From Sulfuritalea hydrogenivorans sk43H (GTDB taxonomy: Bacteria; Pseudomonadota; Gammaproteobacteria; Burkholderiales; Rhodocyclaceae): 64,000 nt of DNA. Under the pieces are notes generated by a model. It made no database searches, had not been told where the DNA came from, and saw nothing but the letters and a program-made list of their open reading frames with translations. This document shows, piece by piece, positions 1 through 8,209 of this stretch. The stretch covers positions 2,914,001 to 2,978,000 of the forward strand of contig NZ_AP012547.1 in NCBI RefSeq assembly GCF_000828635.1, read 5' to 3'. The translations under genes and the position numbers were made by a program. Position 1 is the first letter of the stretch, and each line of letters begins with the position of its first letter.

Positions 1-1
1 C

Positions 2-751
2 ATCGCACGCGTCACCTTCAACCGTCCCGACCGGCTCAACAGCTTCAACGCCGAAATGCATCTGGAACTGCGCGATGCGCTGGCCCGCACCCGCGACGGA
101 CATGCCCGCGTGCTGTTGCTGACCGGCGCCGGCCGCGGCTTCTGCGCCGGACAGGACCTCGCCGACCGCAACGTATCGGCAGGCAGCGAACCGGTCGATC
201 TCGGCTACACCATCGAGACCTACTACACACCCTTGATCCTCGGCCTGCGCGCCCTCGAAATGCCGGTGATCTGCGCCGTGAATGGCGTCGCCGCCGGGGC
301 CGGCGCCAGCATCGCGCTGGCTTGCGACATCGTGCTGGCGGCGCGCTCGGCCTCCTTCATCCAGGCTTTCTGCAAGCTCGGGCTGGTGCCCGATGCCGGC
401 GGCACCTGGGCCCTGCCGCGCCTGGTGGGAACGGCGCGCGCGATGGGGCTGGCCATGCTCGGCGACAAGCTTTCCGCCGAACAGGCCGAGTCCTGGGGGC
501 TGATCTGGAAATGCGTCGATGACGACAAACTGATGGCCGAGGCCGACAAGCTCGCCGTTCATTTCAGCACCGCGCCAACCCGGGGGCTGGCCCGCACCAA
601 GCAGGCGATTTACGCCAGCAGCGGCAACAGCCTCGAACAGCAGCTCGAACTGGAGCGTTCCCTGCAGCAACAATTGGGATTCGGCCACGACTACCGCGAG
701 GGCGTCGCCGCCTTCATGGAAAAACGCAGCCCCAACTTCAAGGGCGAATGA
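2..751 (+). CDS. paaG: 1,2-epoxyphenylacetyl-CoA isomerase (enoyl-CoA hydratase family), 5' end missing
   Basis: The frame is open from base 2, so the gene starts left of the window; 249 residues are present, close to the roughly 260 of the family. It is a crotonase-fold protein: N-terminal TFNRPDRLNSFN, the oxyanion-hole segment GRGFCAGQDL and the later LVPDAGGTW segment, whose Asp is typical of PaaG. PaaG converts the ring 1,2-epoxide of phenylacetyl-CoA to the seven-membered oxepin. Its stop overlaps the start of the PaaI thioesterase (ATGA), and a thiolase follows, so this is the tail of a paa operon whose oxygenase genes should lie upstream. Another enoyl-CoA hydratase is the alternative, made unlikely by the neighbours. 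Confidence 0.88.
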   Translation: MARVTFNRPDRLNSFNAEMHLELRDALARTRDGHARVLLLTGAGRGFCAGQDLADRNVSAGSEPVDLGYTIETYYTPLILGLRALEMPVICAVNGVAAGAGASIALACDIVLAARSASFIQAFCKLGLVPDAGGTWALPRLVGTARAMGLAMLGDKLSAEQAESWGLIWKCVDDDKLMAEADKLAVHFSTAPTRGLARTKQAIYASSGNSLEQQLELERSLQQQLGFGHDYREGVAAFMEKRSPNFKGE

Positions 752-1194
752 TGGCCATGACACCGCAGGAAATTGCCGACCGCTGCACCGCGGTCATGTG
801 GCCCGACGACCACGCCGCGCGCGGGCTTGGCATCACCGTCACCAGTACCACGCCCGGCGGCGCCACGGTAACCATGAAGGTGCGCCAGGACATGGTAAAC
901 GGGCACGGCATCTGCCACGGCGGCTTCATTTTCGCGCTGGCCGACACCAACTTCGCCTACGCCTGCAACAGCTTCAACCACCGCGCAGTGGCGGCGGGCG
1001 TCGACATCAACTTCATCGCTCCCGCCCATCTTGGCGATACACTGACGGCCACCGGCGGCGCCAGGCATCAAGGCGGCCGCAGCGGCATCTACGACATCGA
1101 GGTCACCAACCAGGACGGCAAGACCATCGCCCTGTTTCGTGGCCGCTCCACCCGCATCAAGGGACATTTCTTCGAAGAAGGCGAAACGGCATGA
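748..1194 (+). CDS. paaI: Hydroxyphenylacetyl-CoA thioesterase PaaI
   Basis: A 148-residue single hotdog-fold thioesterase. The segment NGHGICHGGFIFALADTNFAYACNS is the PaaI signature region with the HGG active-site turn. PaaI is thought to rescue CoA from dead-end hydroxylated phenylacetyl-CoA esters during phenylacetate catabolism in the cytosol. Both gene boundaries are 4-base ATGA overlaps, with paaG before and the thiolase after, which indicates translational coupling. The first ATG (MMAM) is taken as start; the second Met three codons on is equally possible. Confidence 0.88.
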   Translation: MMAMTPQEIADRCTAVMWPDDHAARGLGITVTSTTPGGATVTMKVRQDMVNGHGICHGGFIFALADTNFAYACNSFNHRAVAAGVDINFIAPAHLGDTLTATGGARHQGGRSGIYDIEVTNQDGKTIALFRGRSTRIKGHFFEEGETA

Positions 1195-2399
1195 CCGAAC
1201 AGGCATTCATCTGCGACGCAGTACGTACTCCCATTGGCCGCTACGGCGGCACGCTGTCGGGCATCCGCACCGACGATCTGGGCGCGCTGCCGATCAGGGC
1301 GCTGATGGCGCGCAACGGCAAGGTCGACTGGGAGCGCGTGGACGAGGTCATTTACGGCTGCGCCAATCAGGCGGGCGAAGACAACCGCAACGTGGCGCGC
1401 ATGGCCGGCCTGCTGGCCGGCCTGCCGGTCGCCGTCGCCGGGGCCACCATCAACCGCCTGTGCGGTTCCGGCATGGACGCCGTCGGCACGGCCGCACGTG
1501 CGATCAAGACCGGCGAGACCGCGCTGATGATCGCCGGCGGCGTCGAAAGCATGAGCCGCGCGCCCTTCGTCATGCCCAAGGCCGACAGCGCCTTTTCGCG
1601 CAGCAACGCCGTGTATGACACCACCATCGGCTGGCGTTTCGTGAACAAGCTGATGAAGCAGCAATACGGCGTCGACTCGATGCCGGAGACCGCCGACAAC
1701 GTCGCCGCCGATTTCTGTATCGGCCGCGCCGAGCAGGATGCGTTTGCCCTGCGTTCGCAACAGCGCTGGGCGGCGGCTCAGGCAAAGGGTTTATTCAAGG
1801 ATGAAATCGCTCCGGTCGAGATCGCGCAGAAAAAGGGCGAGTCGAAGATCTTCGACACCGACGAGCATCCGCGCCCTGACACCACGCTGGAGCAGCTGGC
1901 GAAACTGAAAGGCATCAACGGTCCCGATCTCACGGTCACGGCGGGCAACGCCTCCGGCGTCAACGACGGCGCCTGCGCCCTGCTCCTCGCTTCCGAAGCC
2001 GCCGCGAAGGCCCACGGCCTGACGCCGCGCGCCCGCGTTGTGGCGATGGCCACCGCCGGCGTGGCGCCGCGCATCATGGGCTTCGGCCCGGCGCCGGCGG
2101 TGAAGAAACTGCTGGCGCTGACCGGGCTGCGACTCGAGCAGATGGATGTCATCGAACTCAACGAGGCCTTCGCCGCGCAGGGCCTCGCGGTCACCCGCGA
2201 CCTCGGCCTGGCGGATGACGATGCGCGGGTGAATCCCTACGGCGGTGCGATTGCGATCGGCCATCCGCTGGGCATGAGCGGCGCGCGCCTGGTCACCACG
2301 GCGATGTACCAGCTGCATCGCACGGGTGGCCGCTACGCGCTGTGCACCATGTGCATCGGCGTCGGCCAGGGCATCGCCATGGTCATCGAGCGGGTCTGA
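1191..2399 (+). CDS. paaJ: 3-oxoadipyl-CoA / 3-oxo-5,6-dehydrosuberyl-CoA thiolase
   Basis: 402 residues beginning [20 protein letters not shown], full length for a degradative thiolase. The acyl-accepting Cys is in [15 protein letters not shown], the [10 protein letters not shown] histidine motif and the C-terminal [10 protein letters not shown] cysteine are all present. In the paa pathway this enzyme performs two CoA-dependent cleavages, releasing acetyl-CoA and finally succinyl-CoA. The start was chosen at the ATGA overlap with paaI; a longer frame open upstream is only the paaI region read out of frame. The same enzyme is named PcaF or PaaE in other organisms. It is the last gene of the operon. 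Confidence 0.9.
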   Translation: MTEQAFICDAVRTPIGRYGGTLSGIRTDDLGALPIRALMARNGKVDWERVDEVIYGCANQAGEDNRNVARMAGLLAGLPVAVAGATINRLCGSGMDAVGTAARAIKTGETALMIAGGVESMSRAPFVMPKADSAFSRSNAVYDTTIGWRFVNKLMKQQYGVDSMPETADNVAADFCIGRAEQDAFALRSQQRWAAAQAKGLFKDEIAPVEIAQKKGESKIFDTDEHPRPDTTLEQLAKLKGINGPDLTVTAGNASGVNDGACALLLASEAAAKAHGLTPRARVVAMATAGVAPRIMGFGPAPAVKKLLALTGLRLEQMDVIELNEAFAAQGLAVTRDLGLADDDARVNPYGGAIAIGHPLGMSGARLVTTAMYQLHRTGGRYALCTMCIGVGQGIAMVIERV

Positions 2400-2465
2400 G
2401 CTTTCGAATGTCCTGACCGGAAGTTTCGTCGCCTGCGATCCAAGCCTCTGTGGCCAGGGCCGCAA

Positions 2466-2508
2466 GCTCCGAGCAGGCGTGTTACGATGTAATACACCTG
2501 CTCGGAGC
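2466..2508. promoter_or_regulatory. 43-bp interrupted palindrome, probable autoregulatory operator of the toxin-antitoxin pair
   Basis: The arms GCTCCGAGCAGG (2466-2477) and CCTGCTCGGAGC (2497-2508) are exact reverse complements of 12 bp. They flank 19 bases that include TGTAATACA, itself a small inverted repeat (TGTA-A-TACA). The structure ends 10 bases before the antitoxin ATG, and GGAG inside the right arm is the likely ribosome-binding site. Binding of the ribbon-helix-helix antitoxin, or folding in the mRNA, could therefore block translation. The palindrome is seen directly; the operator role is inferred from its position. Confidence 0.6.
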
Positions 2509-2518
2509 GAAACCCATC

Positions 2519-2734
2519 ATGGCCACCCTGACAATGCGCATCGACCCACGGATGGAAGCGGAACTGGCTCGCCTGTCCGCCGCCACGCACCGCACAAAGA
2601 GCGAACTTGCCCGCGAAATGTTGCGCCGGCAACTCGCCATTCGCCGTTTTCATGCCTTGCGCGCCGAAGCGCTGCCCTACGCGGAATCAGCCGGCTATCT
2701 CACGGATGATGACGTCTTTCGGGACGTGTCTTGA
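2519..2734 (+). CDS. Ribbon-helix-helix (CopG/RHH type) antitoxin
   Basis: 71 residues starting MATLTMRIDPRMEAELARLSAATHRTKSELAREML: a short beta strand followed by two helices, the layout of an RHH DNA-binding domain. The C-terminal half (roughly residues 40-71, HALRAEALPYAESAGYLTDDDVFRDVS) would be the toxin-wrapping tail. The start at 2519 follows GGAG by 11 bases; an upstream in-frame ATG at 2450 would translate through the palindrome and is less likely. The stop overlaps the PIN toxin start by four bases. It probably neutralises the downstream nuclease and represses the pair. Confidence 0.78.
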   Translation: MATLTMRIDPRMEAELARLSAATHRTKSELAREMLRRQLAIRRFHALRAEALPYAESAGYLTDDDVFRDVS

Positions 2735-3135
2735 GGGTATTCCTCGATACCAATGTACTGGCAAGCGCCATCGCTACGCGCGGCCTTTGCGCAGAGCTGT
2801 TCGAAGCCGTCCTTGCGGAACACGAACTGATCATCAGCCAGAACCTGCTGACGGAACTCGACAGGATTCTTGCCCTCAAGTTCGGGATTCCCGAATCCGT
2901 CAGGACGGACTTTGCAAGCCTGATCGCCGAAATGGCGATCCAGATGGCGGCGCCAGGCAATGTGCCGGAAGGCATTCCGGATGCCGACGATGCACCGTTG
3001 ATTGCCGCCGCCCTCAGCGGCGGCGCGGCATGTTTCATCACCGGCGACAAAGCGCTGCTCGCCTTGGAGCAGATTGCTGGCATGGCAATGCTTTCTCCCA
3101 GGCAGTTCTGGGAAAGAACGCGCGTGCCGAGATAA
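2731..3135 (+). CDS. PIN-domain RNase toxin
   Basis: 134 residues with a TTG start overlapping the antitoxin stop (TTGA). The PIN-fold acidic residues are present: Asp in FLDTNVL, Glu in LTELDRI, the DADD group and Asp in ITGDKALL. They bind the metal for RNA cleavage. The protein resembles the PIN-family putative toxins often paired with RHH antitoxins rather than a classical VapC. Its target RNA cannot be read from the sequence. Confidence 0.78.
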   Translation: MRVFLDTNVLASAIATRGLCAELFEAVLAEHELIISQNLLTELDRILALKFGIPESVRTDFASLIAEMAIQMAAPGNVPEGIPDADDAPLIAAALSGGAACFITGDKALLALEQIAGMAMLSPRQFWERTRVPR

Positions 3136-3160
3136 TCGCGCTCTCGTCGCTCGACTCCCC

Positions 3161-3907
3161 ATGAACCCTGCCGATCATTTCTCCGGCCACGCCGCCAACT
3201 ACGCGAAAGCCCGGCCCGGCTATCCGCCCGAGCTGTTCGCCTGGCTGGCGCGGCAATGTCCGGCGCTCGACCTGGCCTGGGATTGCGGCACCGGCAACGG
3301 GCAGGCGGCGCAAGCCCTGGCCGAGCACTTCCGGCGCGTACATGCCACCGACCTCTCCGCCGAACAGGTGGCGCAAGCGAAGCCGCATCCGCGCATCGAC
3401 TACCGTGCCGCCCCGGCCGAAGCCAGCGGCCTGGCCGACCGCAGTTGCGATCTGGTCGCCGTCGCACAGGCCCTGCACTGGTTCTGTAACGAACGCTTCT
3501 ATGCCGAAGTCCGGCGCGTCCTCAAACCGGGCGGCCTGTTCGCCGCGTGGACTTACACGCTGCTGCGCGGCGAACCGGAACTCAACGCGATCGTCGGCGA
3601 TTTCTACACCAATGTCGTCGGGCCGTATTGGCCACCGGAACGCCGCTGGGTCGACCTCGGCTACCGCGACATGCCCTTTCCCTTTGCCGACATTGCCGCC
3701 CCTGCATTCGAAATACGGCTGGAATGGACCCTCGCCGACGTGCTCGCCTATCTGCGCACCTGGTCGGCGACCCAGCGCTGCATCAAGGAGACTGGAGCCG
3801 ACCCGTGCACGGCCCTGAACGAACGGCTGCGAGGCGTGTGGCCCGACCCGGAAGTCAGAAAGACCATCATCTGGCCCATTGCCCTGCGCTGCGGGAGGCT
3901 TGAATGA
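3161..3907 (+). CDS. Class I SAM-dependent methyltransferase, substrate unknown
   Basis: 248 residues from MNPADHFSGHAANYAKARPGYP. The SAM-binding motif I is DLAWDCGTGNGQAA (about residues 31-44), followed by HATDLSAEQV (acidic residue for the ribose) and a post-motif region VAVAQALHWF seen in Methyltransf_11 and yeast Tmt1/Crg1-like proteins. The C-terminal part is hydrophobic and aromatic, as in small-molecule methyltransferases. The stop overlaps the msrA start (ATGA), so the two are translated together. No substrate can be assigned. Confidence 0.75.
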   Translation: MNPADHFSGHAANYAKARPGYPPELFAWLARQCPALDLAWDCGTGNGQAAQALAEHFRRVHATDLSAEQVAQAKPHPRIDYRAAPAEASGLADRSCDLVAVAQALHWFCNERFYAEVRRVLKPGGLFAAWTYTLLRGEPELNAIVGDFYTNVVGPYWPPERRWVDLGYRDMPFPFADIAAPAFEIRLEWTLADVLAYLRTWSATQRCIKETGADPCTALNERLRGVWPDPEVRKTIIWPIALRCGRLE

Positions 3908-4464
3908 GCAAGGAACACGCAAGCGAAATCGCCACCGAAGTTGCAACACTGGGCGGCGGCTGTTTCTGGTGCCTCGAAGCCGCCTTCGTGCAGCTCGCCG
4001 GTGTCGAATCGGTGGTCTCCGGCTATGCCGGCGGCCGGATGCAGAATCCCGATTACCGCAGCGTGTGCGGCGGCAACACCGGACATGCCGAGGTGGTAGA
4101 AGTGCGCTTCGATCCCGCCGTGATCGACTACCGCACACTGCTGCAGGCCTTCTTCGCCATCCACGACCCGACCACGCCCGACCGGCAGGGCAACGATGTC
4201 GGCAGCCAGTACCGCTCGGTGATATTCACCCACGACGCCGGGCAGGAGAGGGTCGCCCGCAGCCTGATCGAAGAGCTTGCCGCGGCGAAGACATGGCCCG
4301 ACCCGATCGTCACCGCCGTGTCGCCAGCGCCGACTTTCTGGCCGGCCGAAGATCATCACCAGAACTACTTCGCCAACAATCCGTACCAGGGATATTGCCA
4401 GGCCATCGTGGCGCCGAAAGCCGCAAAGCTGCGCAAGCTGTTTGTCGGCAAGTTAAAAAACTGA
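3904..4464 (+). CDS. msrA: Peptide methionine sulfoxide reductase A
   Basis: 186 residues. GGGCFWCLEAAF carries the catalytic Cys (about residue 20) in the GCFW motif. SGYAGG, GGNTGHAEVVEV and the C-terminal AEDHHQNYF are family signatures. The enzyme reduces methionine-S-sulfoxide in proteins, with recycling by thioredoxin. It is coupled to the methyltransferase before it. The segment SPAPTF near residue 140 is written with the recurrent word CCAGCGCCGACT, although here a similar peptide is native to MsrA. Confidence 0.95.
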   Translation: MSKEHASEIATEVATLGGGCFWCLEAAFVQLAGVESVVSGYAGGRMQNPDYRSVCGGNTGHAEVVEVRFDPAVIDYRTLLQAFFAIHDPTTPDRQGNDVGSQYRSVIFTHDAGQERVARSLIEELAAAKTWPDPIVTAVSPAPTFWPAEDHHQNYFANNPYQGYCQAIVAPKAAKLRKLFVGKLKN

Positions 4465-4523
4465 TGAAGCCCCTGCGTAGCGAGCGGGCCAGCAAAAGAC
4501 GCTGACCTCGTCGCTACGGATGA

Positions 4524-5168
4524 CTATTCCGCATCCGGCTGCAGCGCCGGCACCGACCTGGCAAAGGCCGGCAGCGTCAGGCAATGTTCGTGGATGCGCA
4601 TCACCGTCGGCACGTGATCGAGCCTCGCATTGAAACGCTGTGCGTTGAATATCTGCGGCACCAGGCAGATGTCCGCCAGCGTCGGCATGTCGCCATGGCA
4701 GCAGCTACCGGTGCGCGGATCTCCCGCCAGCATGGCTTCCACCGTGGCCAACCCGGTTTCCACCCAGTGGCGATACCAGGCGCTTTTCTCTTCCTCGGAA
4801 ACGCCCAGCGTCTTGCTCAGATAGCCCAGCACGCGCAGGTTGTTGAGGGGGTGAATCTCGCAGGCAATGGCCAGCGCGATCGCTCTCGCCCGCGCCCGAC
4901 CGGCGGCATCGGCGGGCAGCAGCGGCGGCTGTGGCCGCGTCTCGTCGAGGTATTCGATGATCGCCAGGGATTGCGTCAGCACGGTGCCGTCGTCATCCAG
5001 CACCGGCACCAGTGCCGCCGGGTTCATCGCCTTGAATTCCGCCGCGAACTGCTGGCCGCCTCCCTTCACCAGATGCACCGACGCATAGTCGTAGTCGAGG
5101 CCCTTCAGCGCCAGCGCAATCCTTACGCGAAAGCTGGCGGAACTGCGAAAGTAGTTGTAGAGCTTCAT
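4524..5168 (-). CDS. maiA: Maleylacetoacetate isomerase / zeta-class glutathione S-transferase
   Basis: 214 residues from MKLYNYFRSSASFRVRIAL, the zeta-GST signature containing the glutathione-activating Ser and the SxxRVRIA pattern. An upstream ATG at 5174 is possible, but AGGA sits at good spacing for 5168. The family isomerises maleylacetoacetate, or maleylpyruvate, to the fumaryl form, using glutathione as cofactor. The product is the substrate type expected for the FAH-family hydrolase encoded at 6392-7414 on the same strand. The two are separated by a plus-strand gene, so this one probably has its own promoter. Confidence 0.85.
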   Translation of the reverse strand: MKLYNYFRSSASFRVRIALALKGLDYDYASVHLVKGGGQQFAAEFKAMNPAALVPVLDDDGTVLTQSLAIIEYLDETRPQPPLLPADAAGRARARAIALAIACEIHPLNNLRVLGYLSKTLGVSEEEKSAWYRHWVETGLATVEAMLAGDPRTGSCCHGDMPTLADICLVPQIFNAQRFNARLDHVPTVMRIHEHCLTLPAFARSVPALQPDAE

Positions 5169-5276
5169 GAGCATCCTGCGAAGTAAGCAATTGGAGGGAT
5201 TGCCGGCCCCTGCTCAAGCAAAGGAGACCGTCGCCGCCACGACTAGAATGACAGCACTATAGCGTTGTCCAATTCG

Positions 5277-6410
5277 ATGTCAAAACTCGCGGCCATCATC
5301 GTTTCGAGTCGCCGAATCAAGCGTGGCGCGGTATCCGCCGCCTTGTTGTGGCTGGCGCTGCTTGTCCCAGCCGGATCGCCTGCCGCTGCCGCCGATCCGG
5401 CATTGCGACCAAGCGAACAACTTGATATCCGCCGGCTTGGCAAGGTATCCGATGACGAGCGCTCGGTACTGCGTGTCGAGTGGCGCGCCGCCGTGACGGG
5501 CGCGGAAGAGGCACGCGCTGTCGAGGACATGCTGGACAGCCTGCGGCGGATGCAGGGCACCATGGGCGAGATCAGCCGATTGATCCGCACGATTCCGGCG
5601 CAGACACCCGCTGTCGAGCCGGCCGCCGTGGAGCCCCCCGAATCGGGTTTGAGCGACAAGACGCTGGCGCTGGCCGGCAGCGCGGTGGTTGGCTTGCTGG
5701 CCATCTGGCTGACGCGCCGCCGCGAGCCTGCCCCGGATGCGGCTGCAACGGCGGCCCCGGTCGCGGGCGTGGAGGCCGTGCCGGCCGCAGCAGCGCTCGC
5801 CGTGCCGTCCGTCCCGCCCCTCGCAACCGATGCTCCGCCCGTCGAGTTTTCGCTGGAAGAAGCCGATCCGGAAGCGATTGCGCGCGCCAACGCCAGATTG
5901 CAGAAATTGCAGGACAAACGCTCCGCCCGGACGTCGGGCAGCTCCCAGGAAAGCAATGTCGAGCCCGCCTTGCAGTTGGCCGAGATCATGCTGTCGCTGG
6001 GGCTTGAGGAAGGTGCCGCACAAACCCTGGTCGAATACACGGAAACCCACCCGCGCCAGGCCCTTCACCATTGGCTCAAGCTGCTCGACATCTATCACGA
6101 CAGCGGCCACCAGGAGGATTTCAGGGAGGCCGCCGAGAAACTGCGCCGGAACTTCAACATCCAGGCCGCGGACTGGGCGAAGGCAAGCGAGGAAGATGCG
6201 CCGACGCTGGAAAACTATTCGCGCCTGTCGGAACACGTCCAGCAAACCTGGATGCAGCCGGAGGTGTGCGTCGCCTACCTGCGCAATCTGCTGGAAGACA
6301 ACCGCGAAGGTGCGCGGGCCGGATTCCCGCGGCCGGTGGCCGAAGAAATCCTGCTGCTGATCGACGTCCTCAAGGAGACGTCAGGCGCCGGTCAAACGGC
6401 CGGAGTGTAG
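5277..6410 (+). CDS. FimV-like inner-membrane protein with C-terminal TPR-type region
   Basis: 377 residues. It has an N-terminal signal or anchor segment (AVSAALLWLALLVPAG), a short periplasmic region with a heptad-like stretch, and a transmembrane helix near residues 130-147 (LALAGSAVVGLLAIWL) followed by RRR. An Ala/Pro-rich linker precedes a cytoplasmic helical region (ALQLAEIMLSLGLEEGAAQTLVEY ... LLDIYHDSGHQEDF) that resembles FimV/HubP and TPR domains. Such proteins organise polar machinery and type IV pili. The ATG at 5277 was chosen over an upstream TTG at 5265. The 3' end overlaps the convergent FAH gene by 19 bases. It splits an otherwise minus-strand catabolic cluster; its role there is unknown. 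Confidence 0.55.
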   Translation: MSKLAAIIVSSRRIKRGAVSAALLWLALLVPAGSPAAAADPALRPSEQLDIRRLGKVSDDERSVLRVEWRAAVTGAEEARAVEDMLDSLRRMQGTMGEISRLIRTIPAQTPAVEPAAVEPPESGLSDKTLALAGSAVVGLLAIWLTRRREPAPDAAATAAPVAGVEAVPAAAALAVPSVPPLATDAPPVEFSLEEADPEAIARANARLQKLQDKRSARTSGSSQESNVEPALQLAEIMLSLGLEEGAAQTLVEYTETHPRQALHHWLKLLDIYHDSGHQEDFREAAEKLRRNFNIQAADWAKASEEDAPTLENYSRLSEHVQQTWMQPEVCVAYLRNLLEDNREGARAGFPRPVAEEILLLIDVLKETSGAGQTAGV

Positions 6411-7414
6411 CGCTCCACCATCTGATCGATGGCGCCGAAGATGCTGGCGCCGTTGCCGTCCCGCATCTCGATCCTGATGCGGTCGCCGAAGCGCATGAAG
6501 GGCGTCTTCGGCTTCCCCTCTTCGATGGCCTCGTACATGCGGACTTCGGCGATGCAGCAGTAACCCACGCCGCCGTTGGCCACCGAGGAGCCGAACAGGC
6601 CGCCCTGCTTGTTCGACACCGTGCCCGAGCCGACAATCGAGCCGGCTTCGAGTTCGCGCGTCTTCGCCACATGGGCAATCAGTTGGGCGAAATTGAAGGT
6701 CATGTCCACACCTGCATCAGGCTTGCCGAAAGGCGCGCCGTTCAACTCGACTTCAAGCGGCAAGTGTAATTTCTCGTCTCTCCATGCCGTACCGAGTTCG
6801 TCGGGCGTGACCGCCACCGGCGAAAAGGCCGAGGCCGGCTTGGACTGGAGAAAGCCAAAGCCCTTGGCCAGTTCGGCCGGGATCAGGTTGCGCAGGCTGA
6901 CGTCATTCACCAGCATCAGCAGGCGAATCTGCGGCGCACATTGTTCCGCCGTCGCGCCCATTGGCACATCGCCGGTAACCACCGCCACCTCGGCTTCGAA
7001 ATCGATGCCCCAAGCTTCGTCGCAGGCCAGCACCGGATCGCAGGGGCCGACAAAACTGTCGGAGCCGCCCTGGTACATCAGAGGATCGACATGGAATTCC
7101 GGAGGCAGCTCCGCGCCGCGCGCCTTGCGCACCAGCTCGACATGATTGATGTAGGCCGAACCGTCGGCCCACTGGTAGGCGCGCGGCAGGGGGCTGTGGC
7201 AGTGCTGCGGCTCGAAGGGAATGGCGTGGCGCGCATGGCCGTTGTTGAGCATGTTGTACACCAGTTCGAGCGCGGCGACTACTTCGTCCCAGTTGTCCAG
7301 CGCCTGCTGCAGCGTTGGCGCAATATCCGCCACCGTCTGGCAGCGCGTGAGGTCGCGGCTGACCACCACCAGCGTGCCGTCGCGGCCGCCATGCTTCAGC
7401 GTCGCGAGCTTCAC
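6392..7414 (-). CDS. Fumarylacetoacetate hydrolase family protein
   Basis: 340 residues with a GTG start overlapping the VOC gene stop (GTGA). An open frame continues upstream but duplicates VOC-gene DNA. The C-terminal half is the FAH fold: WGIDFEAEVAVV holds metal-binding acids, and GSGTVSN and RIRIEMRD are typical. Members cleave C-C bonds of fumarylacetoacetate, fumarylpyruvate or related 2-hydroxy-dienoates after ring opening. With a flavin hydroxylase, VOC protein and maleylacetoacetate isomerase nearby, it probably hydrolyses the last ring-derived diketo acid. The precise substrate is not determined. Confidence 0.8.
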   Translation of the reverse strand: MKLATLKHGGRDGTLVVVSRDLTRCQTVADIAPTLQQALDNWDEVVAALELVYNMLNNGHARHAIPFEPQHCHSPLPRAYQWADGSAYINHVELVRKARGAELPPEFHVDPLMYQGGSDSFVGPCDPVLACDEAWGIDFEAEVAVVTGDVPMGATAEQCAPQIRLLMLVNDVSLRNLIPAELAKGFGFLQSKPASAFSPVAVTPDELGTAWRDEKLHLPLEVELNGAPFGKPDAGVDMTFNFAQLIAHVAKTRELEAGSIVGSGTVSNKQGGLFGSSVANGGVGYCCIAEVRMYEAIEEGKPKTPFMRFGDRIRIEMRDGNGASIFGAIDQMVERYTPAV

Positions 7415-7968
7415 GACCGGCCCCAGTGCTTGTAGCTGCCGTCGTGCATCCAGCGCGCGTGCTGCGGCGCCTTGCGGGTGACGGCCCACTCGTTGATCAT
7501 GTCCCACTTCACTTCGTCGAGCCGCTTCAACATCTCCGGCGTGCCGGTATTGAACGCTAGTTCGAGGCGATGGCCGCTGGGATCGAAGAAGTAGATCGAC
7601 TGGAACAGCGCATGGTCGGTCGGCCCGACCACCTCGATGCCGTCGGCCTCCAGCCGGGCCTTGGTCGCCAGCATTTCCTCCATGCTGCCCACTTCCAGCG
7701 CGAGATGCTGGGTCCAGGCCGGGGTATTCGGATCGCGGCCCATTTCAGGCCGGGTCGGCAGTTCGAAGAAGGCGAGGATGTTGCCACCGCCGGCATCGAG
7801 GAAGACATGCATGTAGGGATCGGCCTCGCCGGTGGAAGGCACCGCGTCCTCGGCGATCGCCAGGATGAAATCCATCTTGAGGTACTTGCCATACCACTCG
7901 ACGGTCTGCTTCGCGTCCTTGCAACGGTAGGCGACGTGGTGCACTTTCCGGATCAGGTTTCCCGCCAT
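7411..7968 (-). CDS. VOC (glyoxalase/dioxygenase superfamily) metalloprotein
   Basis: 185 residues from MAGNLIRKVHHVAYRCKD, with AGGAG before the start. Two paired VOC modules are visible, with candidate metal ligands His11, Glu69 (AFFELP), His88 (WTQHLALEV) and Glu136 (HRLELAF). The His/Glu/His/Glu set and spacing resemble glyoxalase I more than the His-His-Glu triad of extradiol dioxygenases, so ring cleavage is only one possibility. It lies two bases after the DUF2783 gene and overlaps the FAH gene, so it acts in the same pathway. Confidence 0.72.
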   Translation of the reverse strand: MAGNLIRKVHHVAYRCKDAKQTVEWYGKYLKMDFILAIAEDAVPSTGEADPYMHVFLDAGGGNILAFFELPTRPEMGRDPNTPAWTQHLALEVGSMEEMLATKARLEADGIEVVGPTDHALFQSIYFFDPSGHRLELAFNTGTPEMLKRLDEVKWDMINEWAVTRKAPQHARWMHDGSYKHWGRS

Positions 7969-7970
7969 GT

Positions 7971-8195
7971 TCAGACTCCTTCGCGTGCGGCGTTGAGGGC
8001 TTCGCGCAGCGTGCCGATGTCGCCGATGTGATTGGCGAGCAGCAGGATCAGCCGCGCGTTGAGCAGTTCGGATTGCTCGTCGGACAAGTCGCGATGCGTG
8101 TTGATGAGCATTTCGTAGAAATCGTCGCCGGGCGAATAGGCGCTGAAGTAGCGCTTGCCGGTTTCGGAAAAATTCGGGTTCAGGTTGAGTGCCAT
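7971..8195 (-). CDS. DUF2783 family small protein
   Basis: 74 residues: MALNLNPNFSETGKRYFSAYSPGDDFYEMLINTHRDLSDEQSELLNARLILLLANHIGD. The DDFYE...LSDEQS...ARLILLLANHIGD pattern matches what I recall of DUF2783, small proteins typically encoded beside flavin monooxygenases of aromatic catabolism. It is acidic and helical, with no signal peptide and no catalytic motif. AGGA precedes the start. It lies between the monooxygenase and the VOC gene with gaps of 14 and 2 bases. A role as a monooxygenase partner is a guess from synteny. Confidence 0.72.
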   Translation of the reverse strand: MALNLNPNFSETGKRYFSAYSPGDDFYEMLINTHRDLSDEQSELLNARLILLLANHIGDIGTLREALNAAREGV

Positions 8196-8209
8196 GATCT
8201 CGGTTCCTT

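Noticed and set aside
798-2399. A 533-codon version of the thiolase starting inside paaI
   Set aside because: The first 131 codons are paaI DNA in another frame; the ATGA-overlap start at 1191 gives the normal thiolase length.
4324-4338. Treating the CCAGCGCCGACT word in msrA as an inserted repeat
   Set aside because: MsrA proteins commonly have a Pro/Ala-rich segment just before the AEDHHQ motif, so the peptide is probably native. Only the DNA word is noted.
4476-4517. Inverted repeat CGTAGCG/CGCTACG between msrA and maiA as a bidirectional terminator
   Set aside because: The stem is only 7 bp with a loop of more than 25 bases and no T-tract; too weak to call.
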